From Bordetella genomosp. 7 (GTDB lineage: Bacteria > Pseudomonadota > Gammaproteobacteria > Burkholderiales > Burkholderiaceae_B), in assembly GCF_002261265.1 (NCBI RefSeq), contig NZ_NEVK01000003.1, positions 682,001-746,000 of the forward strand: a stretch of 64,000 nt of DNA. Direction: 5' to 3'. Under the pieces are notes generated by a model. It saw only the letters and a list, made by a program, of their open reading frames with translations, was not told the DNA's origin and searched no databases. Both the position numbers and the translations under genes were made by a program. This document shows positions 57,883 through 64,000 of this stretch, piece after piece (within the stretch, counting starts at the first letter, position 1; each line of letters starts with the position of its first letter).

Positions 57883-58764
57883 ATGATGCAATTGCTGGCG
57901 GCGTTGATCAGCGGACTGGGCCTGGGCAGCATGTACGGCCTGATGGCCCTGGGCTTTCATATCACCCATTCAGTATCGGGAACGGTGAACTTTGCCCAGG
58001 GCAGTTCGATGATGTTGGGGGCGGTGCTGTGCTTCACGTTTGCGCAGACGCTGGGCTGGGGCCTGGCGCCCGCCATCGTGCTGGCGCTGCTGTGCTGCGC
58101 GTTGTACGGGCTGCTGGTGGAGTTCCTGGCGGTGCGGCCGTTCGCGTCGCGCGGTTCCAATGCCTGGCTGATGTCTACCGTGGCGCTGGGCATCGTGCTC
58201 GACAACGTGGTCATGCACACCTTCGGCAAGGAGCCGCGCAGCCTGCCATCCCCCCTGGCGGTGACGCCTATCGAGGTATCGGGGCTGGGCCTGGGCGTGT
58301 ATCCGCTGCAGTTGCTTATTCCACTGGTGGGCCTGGCCCTGGCCGCGGCGCTGCATCTGGTTGCGCGCCGCACGCGCTGGGGCATCGCGCTGCTGGCCGT
58401 GGTGCAGAACCGTGACGCCGCGCGCTTGATGGGCATCCCGATCAGGCGCGCCGTGGCGGCCACGTATGCCGTGTCCACGCTGCTTGCCGGCATCGCGGGC
58501 ATGCTGATCGCGCCGCTGTTCAACGTGACCGCCGACATGGGCACGCTGTTCGGGCTGAAGGCCTTTGCCGTGGCCATCCTGGGCGGCATATCCAGCGCCT
58601 GGGGCGTCATGATCGCGGGCCTGATCTTCGGCGTGGCGGAAGCCCTGATCACCGTCACGCTGGGCTCGGGATACACACACATCATTACGTTCACCCTGGT
58701 GATCGCGGTACTGGCCATGCGGCCCAACGGCCTGTTCGGACGGGCAGAGGTCAAGAAAGTATGA
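57883..58764 (+). CDS. branched-chain-type ABC transporter permease (LivH-like)
   Basis: A 293-residue inner-membrane permease with eight or more TM helices. GLGLGSMYGLMALGFHITHSVSGTVNFAQGS (shortened) at the N-terminus and the cytosolic loop NRDAARLMGIPIRRAVAATYAVSTLLAG are LivH hallmarks. It starts 14 bp after the binding protein, and its stop overlaps the next ATG. Confidence 0.92.
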   Translation: MMQLLAALISGLGLGSMYGLMALGFHITHSVSGTVNFAQGSSMMLGAVLCFTFAQTLGWGLAPAIVLALLCCALYGLLVEFLAVRPFASRGSNAWLMSTVALGIVLDNVVMHTFGKEPRSLPSPLAVTPIEVSGLGLGVYPLQLLIPLVGLALAAALHLVARRTRWGIALLAVVQNRDAARLMGIPIRRAVAATYAVSTLLAGIAGMLIAPLFNVTADMGTLFGLKAFAVAILGGISSAWGVMIAGLIFGVAEALITVTLGSGYTHIITFTLVIAVLAMRPNGLFGRAEVKKV

Positions 58765-61238
58765 GCTCCAAGTCTTTGATGTTCAGCGGCGCGATCGCCG
58801 TCCTGGTGCTGGCGCTGGCGTTTACGCTGAACAGCTACTACGTTTTCGTGCTGGCCAATGTGGTGCTGATCGCCATGGTCGGCATTGGCCTGAATGTACT
58901 GCTGGGGCTTACCGGCCAGGTGTCGTTCGGGCATGTGGGCTTTTATGCGGTGGGCGCCTATGCCGTCGCCGTGCTAACCACCAAGGCCGGCTGGAGCTTC
59001 TGGCCTGCCTGGGCCGCGGGCGCCTTGCTCGCGGCTGCCCTGGGCACGCTGCTGGCGCTTCCGGCGCTGCGCGTGAAGGGGCCTTACCTGGCGATGATCA
59101 CCATCGCCTTCAGTTTTATCGTGCAGCACGCGATCGTCGAGATGCCCGAGTTGACTGGCGGGCAGAGCGGCATCATGGGCATCCTGCCGCCGCAGATCAG
59201 CGCCGCATGGACCGCCGAGCAGACGGTGACGGTGCTGGCGGTGGCGGCCGCCTTAGTGTTGCTGGCAGGCTATGCGCTGCTGGCGCGCGGCCCCTGGGGC
59301 GCCGCCATGCGGGCCATTAACGACAGCGGCACGGCCGCCCAGTCCATCGGTTTGAACCAGCTGGTGATCAAGACCGTCGCGTTCACGCTGTCGGCCGCCG
59401 CCGCCGGGCTGGCCGGCGGCCTGTTCGCCGCGCTGTCGGGGTTTGTCACGGCCGATACCTTCAGCTTCATGCAGTCCATCCTGTTTGTGCTGGTGGTGAT
59501 CATCGGGGGCGCGGGCACGGTGGCGGGGCCGATCATCGGCGCCGTTATCGTGGGCGTGCTGCCCGAACTGCTGGCATCGCTGGAAGACTACCGCCTGCTG
59601 TTCTTCGGCGCCTTGCTGCTGCTGGTGCTGTGGGTGGCGCCCGACGGCGTGGTGGGACTGTGGCGACAGGTATTCGGCAAATCGGCATCGGCCGGCGCCG
59701 ATGCCAGCGTGCGCGTCACCGCGCAGCCCAAGCTGCCTCGCCGCGACCGCGCTTCGCTGGCCGCGCGCGGCCTGGGCATCACCTTCGGCGGCGTGCATGC
59801 AGTCAGCGACCTGAGCATGGATATGCCTGCGGGCAAAGTCACCAGCCTGATCGGCCCCAACGGGGCGGGCAAGACCACCGCCCTGAACATGCTCAGCGGC
59901 TTCTACCGGCCCTCATCGGGCAAGGTCGCGCTGGCTGCGCGCAAACTTGACGGCCTTGCGGCATTCCGTATCGCGCGCGCCGGGCTGGCCCGCACTTACC
60001 AGACCTCGCAGCTGTTCGGTTCTTTGAGCGTGGAGGACAACGTGGTGCTGGCGATGGGGCGCGGCCGGCTGGGCGGGCTCTTTTCGGCTGGCCGCTTTCA
60101 TGGCAAGGCGGCGCGCGAGCAGGCGCGCGCGCTGCTGGCGTTCTGCGGTTATCAAGGCTCGCCCACTGCGAACGCAGCCGGATTGGCGCACGTCGACCGG
60201 CGGTTGGTGGAGATTGCCCGCGCGCTGGCCACCGATCCGGACATGCTGTTGCTTGACGAGCCCGCCGCCGGATTGTCGCGTGAAGACAAAAGCATGCTGG
60301 GCGCGCTGCTGCGCCGGATTGCCGACGCGGGCATAGGCGTCGTGCTGGTCGAGCATGACATGACCCTGGTGATGTCGATTTCCGACCAGCTGGTCGTGCT
60401 GGACGCCGGGCGCCGGCTGGCCGTGGGCACGCCTGCGCAAGTGCAGAACGATCCGGCAGTCCGGCAGGCCTATCTGGGCGAGTCACTGGATATGCCGGCT
60501 CGCCAGCCGGGCGGGGCGCGGGCCGGCGCCGAACTGCTGGGCGTGGACAGCCTTGTGGCCGGCTATGGCGCAGAGCCGGTGCTGCACGGCATTACGCTGC
60601 AGGTGCGCAGCGGCGAAATGGTGGCCTTGCTTGGCGCCAATGGCGCCGGCAAATCGACCCTGATGCGTACGCTGGCCGGTCTGCATCGCAGCCAGTCGGG
60701 CGCCATGCATGTGGACGGGCATCCGCTCGAAGGCCTGCCCGCCGAGCAGGTGGTGGCGCTGGGCCTGGTGCTGGTGCCCGAAGGCCGGCAGGTCTTTCCC
60801 GAACTCTCGGTGCTGGACAACATCCGCCTGGGCGCCTTCCGCGCCCCCGACGATCGCGAAGCGCGCGTCCAAGCGATGCTGGACCGCTTTCCGCGGCTGC
60901 GCGAACGCCTGCATCAGCGCGCTGGACTGCTGTCGGGCGGCGAACAGCAGATGCTGGCCGTGGCGCGTGGCCTGATGAGCCGGCCTCGCGTGCTGCTGCT
61001 CGACGAGCCGTCGCTGGGCCTGGCGCCCAAGGTGATAGCCGAGTTGTTTGCGTCGCTGGACCGACTGCGTGACGAAAACATGACTATCCTGCTGGTGGAC
61101 CAGATGGCCGGACTGGCTCTGGCGCTGGCCGACCGGGCCTACGTCATGGAAGGCGGCCATGTGGTGGCGCAGGGCACGGCCGCCGACATCGCCGGCAACG
61201 ACGAGCTTGCCGAGGCGTACCTGGGCGGCCATGCTTGA
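58761..61238 (+). CDS. fused LivM permease - LivG ATPase - LivF ATPase
   Basis: An 825-residue single chain carrying three transporter parts. Residues 1-310 form a LivM permease (GLTGQVSFGHVGFYAVGAY; NDSGTAAQSIGLN). About 335-580 is the LivG ATPase: Walker A GPNGAGKTT from 365, Walker B LLLDEPAAG about 496, but the signature loop reads GLAHVDRRLVEIARAL without the usual Gly. About 600-825 is the LivF ATPase: Walker A GANGAGKST from 625, signature LLSGGEQQ about 724, Walker B LLLDEPSLG. No frameshift is seen. With LivH and the binding protein it makes a full importer from three genes. Confidence 0.93.
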   Translation: MSSKSLMFSGAIAVLVLALAFTLNSYYVFVLANVVLIAMVGIGLNVLLGLTGQVSFGHVGFYAVGAYAVAVLTTKAGWSFWPAWAAGALLAAALGTLLALPALRVKGPYLAMITIAFSFIVQHAIVEMPELTGGQSGIMGILPPQISAAWTAEQTVTVLAVAAALVLLAGYALLARGPWGAAMRAINDSGTAAQSIGLNQLVIKTVAFTLSAAAAGLAGGLFAALSGFVTADTFSFMQSILFVLVVIIGGAGTVAGPIIGAVIVGVLPELLASLEDYRLLFFGALLLLVLWVAPDGVVGLWRQVFGKSASAGADASVRVTAQPKLPRRDRASLAARGLGITFGGVHAVSDLSMDMPAGKVTSLIGPNGAGKTTALNMLSGFYRPSSGKVALAARKLDGLAAFRIARAGLARTYQTSQLFGSLSVEDNVVLAMGRGRLGGLFSAGRFHGKAAREQARALLAFCGYQGSPTANAAGLAHVDRRLVEIARALATDPDMLLLDEPAAGLSREDKSMLGALLRRIADAGIGVVLVEHDMTLVMSISDQLVVLDAGRRLAVGTPAQVQNDPAVRQAYLGESLDMPARQPGGARAGAELLGVDSLVAGYGAEPVLHGITLQVRSGEMVALLGANGAGKSTLMRTLAGLHRSQSGAMHVDGHPLEGLPAEQVVALGLVLVPEGRQVFPELSVLDNIRLGAFRAPDDREARVQAMLDRFPRLRERLHQRAGLLSGGEQQMLAVARGLMSRPRVLLLDEPSLGLAPKVIAELFASLDRLRDENMTILLVDQMAGLALALADRAYVMEGGHVVAQGTAADIAGNDELAEAYLGGHA

Positions 61239-61264
61239 GTTTGTGTGCGTCGCCGGCTGCGAAG

Positions 61265-61663
61265 CTATCCGCCCAGCAGGTCGTAAGAATCGAGCAGCGC
61301 GTAGACGATTTCGGGGTTGCGCTCCAGGCCGCGGCGTATGGCCGCGGGCACGGTCTGGCGCGTTTTCTGGCATAGCCCCGGCTGGTCGGCAATTTCGATG
61401 CGCAGGCCGCGCACGGTGCGCACTTCATTCGGCCCGGGAGCCACGGTGACCGACATGCCCAGCTGCGCATGCATCAGCTGCTGCATGCGCCGCAGGTCTT
61501 CCAGGCTCGAAAGCGTCTCCAGCCGCGCCACCAGCCGCTTTTCTTCTTCGCGGGTCAGGCGCAGCACGCGGACATCGCTGCCGGGCGTGGCCAGCAGCGT
61601 GTCGCGGTCGCACTTGCAGGCCCCCGGCGGGCATTCCTGGCGGATGGGAAATGGAACGTTCAT
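61265..61663 (-). CDS. conserved hypothetical protein with CPPGACKC motif
   Basis: A 132-residue soluble protein I do not recognise by function. The N-terminus carries a cysteine cluster CPPGACKCDRDTLL (Cys11, Cys16, Cys18). The middle is a charged helical stretch (LTREEEKRLVARLETLSSLEDL, shortened), and the end reads PEIVYALLDSYDLLGG. The cluster could bind a metal. It starts 30 bp after the dctM stop, on the same strand, so it may be the last gene of the TRAP operon. SD weak. Confidence 0.65.
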   Translation of the reverse strand: MNVPFPIRQECPPGACKCDRDTLLATPGSDVRVLRLTREEEKRLVARLETLSSLEDLRRMQQLMHAQLGMSVTVAPGPNEVRTVRGLRIEIADQPGLCQKTRQTVPAAIRRGLERNPEIVYALLDSYDLLGG

Positions 61664-61693
61664 CTCGCCAGCAACGGTATCACATGCGGCAAC

Positions 61694-62971
61694 CTATTTG
61701 GCGTACACCAGGTCGCGCAGGCCGAGCGACAGGCCTGGCCAGTAGGTAATGACCATCAGGCAGGCCACCACCACCAGCACGAAAGGAATCAGCGGCTTGA
61801 TCAGCCGTTCGAGCGGCAGCTTTGCCACCGCGCATGCCGCGAACAGGTTCACGCCGAACGGCGGGGTGATCATGCCCAGGGCGAGGTTCACCACCATGAT
61901 CACGCCAAAGTGAACAGGGTCCACGCCGAACTGCATCGCCACCGGCAGCAGCAACGGCGCCAGCACCACCACCGAGGCCGAGGTTTCGATGAACATGCCG
62001 ATGACGAACAGGGCGGCGTTGACGCCCAGCAGGAAAGCCGTCTTGTCGTGGAACAGTTGCGCCAGCCATTGGCCCAGGGCATCCGGTACGCCCGCCCGGT
62101 TCAACAGGAAGCTGAACACGCCGGCGTTGGCGATGATGAACATGATGACCGACGTCGATATCACCGAACGATGCAGGGTCTCGGACAACGTGCGCCAGCC
62201 GAGCCGGCGGTAAACAAATTTGCCCACCACCACTGCGTACATCACGGCCACCACCGAGGCCTCGGTGGGCGTGAAGACGCCGCCGTAGATGCCGCCCAGG
62301 ATGATCACCGGCATCAAGAGCGCCAGCCACGCACGCTTGAATGACGGCCAGAGCGGCAGGCGGCCCTCGCCATCGAGCTTGCCCAGGCCATGGCGCTTGG
62401 CGTACAGCCACACATACAGCATCAATGCGCCGCCGATCAGGATGCCAGGCACCACGCCGGCAATGAACAGTTCGCCGGTCGATGTGTCGGTGGACACGGC
62501 AAACAGGATCATGGGAATCGATGGCGGGATGACAACGCCCAGTTCGGCGGCGCTGGCCTGCAGCGATGCGGCAAAGGGCGCCGGGTAGCCGTGGCGTATC
62601 ATCGCGGGGATCAGGATGGCGCCCACGGCGAACGTGGTGGCCACGCTGGAGCCGGCCACCGCGGCGAAGATCATGCAGGTCAGCACGCAGGTGCATGCCA
62701 GCCCGCCCTGCACGCCGCCCACCACGCTCTTGGCGAACTCGACCATGCGGTCGGAAATGCCGCCGGCTTCCATCAGGTTGCCGGCCAGGATAAAGAAGGG
62801 CACCGCCACCAGGGGGTACTTGTCCAGCGCCGCGTACAGCTGCTGGGCGACTACCAGCCAGGGCAGCCCGGCCAGCGATACGCCCGTCAGGGCGGCCAGT
62901 CCGATGGCGATCGCCACGGGCACCGACAGCCCGAAGAAGATCAGCATCGTAAGAATCATCAATTGAGACAT
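61694..62971 (-). CDS. dctM: TRAP transporter large permease DctM
   Basis: A 425-residue membrane protein with 11-12 TM helices. AGVVPGILIGGALMLYVW, ELGVVIPPSIPMILF and NLALGMITPPFGVNLF are DctM signatures. It is the ion-coupled channel subunit of a TRAP transporter and follows dctQ by 66 bp. Confidence 0.94.
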   Translation of the reverse strand: MSQLMILTMLIFFGLSVPVAIAIGLAALTGVSLAGLPWLVVAQQLYAALDKYPLVAVPFFILAGNLMEAGGISDRMVEFAKSVVGGVQGGLACTCVLTCMIFAAVAGSSVATTFAVGAILIPAMIRHGYPAPFAASLQASAAELGVVIPPSIPMILFAVSTDTSTGELFIAGVVPGILIGGALMLYVWLYAKRHGLGKLDGEGRLPLWPSFKRAWLALLMPVIILGGIYGGVFTPTEASVVAVMYAVVVGKFVYRRLGWRTLSETLHRSVISTSVIMFIIANAGVFSFLLNRAGVPDALGQWLAQLFHDKTAFLLGVNAALFVIGMFIETSASVVVLAPLLLPVAMQFGVDPVHFGVIMVVNLALGMITPPFGVNLFAACAVAKLPLERLIKPLIPFVLVVVACLMVITYWPGLSLGLRDLVYAK

Positions 62972-63037
62972 GGCAAGCTGCCTATAGTGTCGTCTTTGTG
63001 TAGCCGGCCCGGTGGGGGCGGCGGCCGCAGTTGAGCA

Positions 63038-63538
63038 TCAGCCTTGCGCGTCGTTGCGCACCAGGTCGGGCTCGTCGGCGCCCAGCAGCCAGCGCGTCAG
63101 CACCGCGATGGCCGCCAGAGAGCAGCCCACAGGGATCGCAAGGTAGATCCAGGAAATCGAGATATCCAGGCTGGGCACGTTCTGGAAACGCACCCGGTAG
63201 GTCATATGGCCGCCGATCCAGGCGATGAACGCGAGGAATGCCAGGCATGTCACCGCGATCAGATGTTCCAGCGCGCGCTGCATGCGGCCCTGCAGGCGGT
63301 TGTGCAGCAATTCGACGCTGATCATGGCGCCTCGCCGGAAAGCCAGCGAAATGCCCAGCAATACCGTCCAGATCAAGAGCGCGCGCGTCAGCACCTCGCT
63401 CCAGTCGGCGGGCGATTGCAGGATGAAACGGGCAATGACCTGATAGAAAGCAGCCATGGCGGCGGCCACGAGCAGGATCTGGGCGACGATCGACACGCCC
63501 TTGAAAAGAAGGCGTTCGGCGAGACGGAGCAGGCGCAT
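63038..63538 (-). CDS. dctQ: TRAP transporter small permease DctQ
   Basis: A 166-residue protein with four TM helices. The motif ADWSEVLTRALLIWTVLLGISLAFRRGAMISVELL (shortened) is typical of DctQ. The ATG at 63538 (MRLLRLAERLLFKG) is chosen; the longer frame to 63613 would add a Pro-rich segment. Confidence 0.9.
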   Translation of the reverse strand: MRLLRLAERLLFKGVSIVAQILLVAAAMAAFYQVIARFILQSPADWSEVLTRALLIWTVLLGISLAFRRGAMISVELLHNRLQGRMQRALEHLIAVTCLAFLAFIAWIGGHMTYRVRFQNVPSLDISISWIYLAIPVGCSLAAIAVLTRWLLGADEPDLVRNDAQG

Positions 63539-63728
63539 GGTGAGTTCCGGAATACGCAGACGGGGGTGGGGCGGGGCGGGGGCCGGCGGCGGGCGGCGCG
63601 GCCATCCTTGCATGGTGGCCGGGGCGGTGCACGCCGGATCGGCGTCCCGCCAGGCCGGGCCGGGCGCCGCGGCCTGGACCAGGGGGCTGCCCGGGCCAGC
63701 GGTGGCCCAGGCAGGCCCGCCCGGGGGC
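63539..63728. other. GC-rich dctP-dctQ spacer
   Basis: About 190 bp between the partial dctP stop and dctQ. Rich in G and C runs, with several GGGGC-type words; no gene. A stem after dctP could set the higher expression of the binding protein, but no T-tailed terminator is seen. Confidence 0.45.
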
Positions 63729-64000
63729 TTACTTGGTGTCGCGGATAGCCTCGATCAGCTTCTTATCGTATTTCTTGTAGTACTCGGCATAGGCCGGCTC
63801 GACCGCCGCGGCGAATGCATCGCGATCGACCTCAACGGTGACTTCCATGCCTTCTTTGCGCAGCTGCTCGACGCCGGTTTTCTCGATGTTGTCGACGTAA
63901 TCGCGCATGGCCTGCGCCGACAGCTTGCCCGCCTGAGTGAATGCCGCCTTGTCGCTGTCGGACAAGCTTTCGTACACACTGGCCGACATCAGCACCAGCG
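63729..64000 (-). CDS. dctP: TRAP transporter substrate-binding protein DctP, C-terminal fragment
   Basis: The last 90 or so codons of a DctP-family binding protein, cut by the window edge; the frame is open at 64000. Visible are LMSASVYESLSDSDKAAF and, at the end, FAAAVEPAYAEYYKKYDKKLIEAI, typical C-terminal helices. The N-terminal signal and ligand site are outside the window, so the substrate cannot be guessed. Confidence 0.85.
   Translation of the reverse strand, partial: LVLMSASVYESLSDSDKAAFTQAGKLSAQAMRDYVDNIEKTGVEQLRKEGMEVTVEVDRDAFAAAVEPAYAEYYKKYDKKLIEAIRDTK

Noticed and set aside
63555-63600. G-rich stretch as a possible G-quadruplex switch
   Set aside because: Runs of G are common at this base composition, and no conserved four-tract pattern could be argued.
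1-64000. Mobile elements, CRISPR arrays, tRNA and rRNA genes
   Set aside because: No transposase, integrase, spacer-repeat array or tRNA cloverleaf was seen; the only stable RNA is tmRNA.

Overview
The window is high-GC (mid-60s % by eye) chromosomal DNA of a Bordetella/Achromobacter-type betaproteobacterium (Alcaligenaceae). The evidence for this is a tmRNA whose tag reads ANDERFALAA, the betaproteobacterial gene orders (gyrA-serC-pheA-hisC-tyrA-aroA-cmk-rpsA-ihfB; lapA-lapB-hldA-hldD; rplS-NUDIX with rsgA, an M48 protease and orn), Gln83 in GyrA, and an OmpA-like protein of Bordetella type. The exact species cannot be fixed from the sequence alone. No prophage, insertion sequence, CRISPR array or tRNA was seen.

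Layout. 1-1.8 kb: tail of a sugar ABC transporter operon with a DJ-1/PfpI gene. 1.86-2.31 kb: tmRNA and its terminator (minus strand). 2.36-5.86 kb, minus: MFS exporter, then ompA-ubiG-gph. 6.2-17.4 kb, plus: the 'supraoperon' that joins gyrase, serine/aromatic amino acid synthesis, cytidylate kinase, ribosomal protein S1 and IHF-beta, closed by a strong terminator. 17.6-22.7 kb: lapA, lapB, heptose genes hldA and hldD, a ComEA-like protein and cysM. 22.7-28.9 kb: mltB (minus) head to head with an HDAC-like deacetylase, then etfB-etfA, a tandem hairpin repeat, and an acyl-CoA dehydrogenase. 29-36.8 kb: 1-Cys peroxiredoxin, then a complete sulfate uptake and activation run sbp-cysT-cysW-cysA-cysH-cysD-cysN. 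36.9-38.7 kb: a LexA-boxed two-gene unit (radical SAM protein plus small tail-anchored protein). 38.7-43.8 kb: EamA transporter, rplS, NUDIX hydrolase, rsgA, M48 protease, orn. 43.8-53.0 kb: phenylacetate catabolism (paaX divergent from paaA-B-C-D-E-N-G-I-K). 53.0-61.2 kb: a GntR/amidase/CE4 deacetylase/NTF2-like operon divergent from a branched-chain-type ABC transporter whose permease and both ATPases are fused. 61.2-64 kb, minus: TRAP transporter dctP(partial)-dctQ-dctM and a small Cys-motif protein.

The least explained parts are (i) the 53-61 kb island, where the intergenic region carries a good sigma-54 -24/-12 element and, about 75 bp upstream, a perfect 9-bp inverted repeat, and (ii) the SOS-box operon at 36.9-38.7 kb, whose second gene encodes an unrecognised single-TM protein. 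Many starts were moved downstream of the longest possible reading frame on the basis of ATGA overlaps, Shine-Dalgarno (SD) sequences and family N-termini; these choices are stated in the entries.
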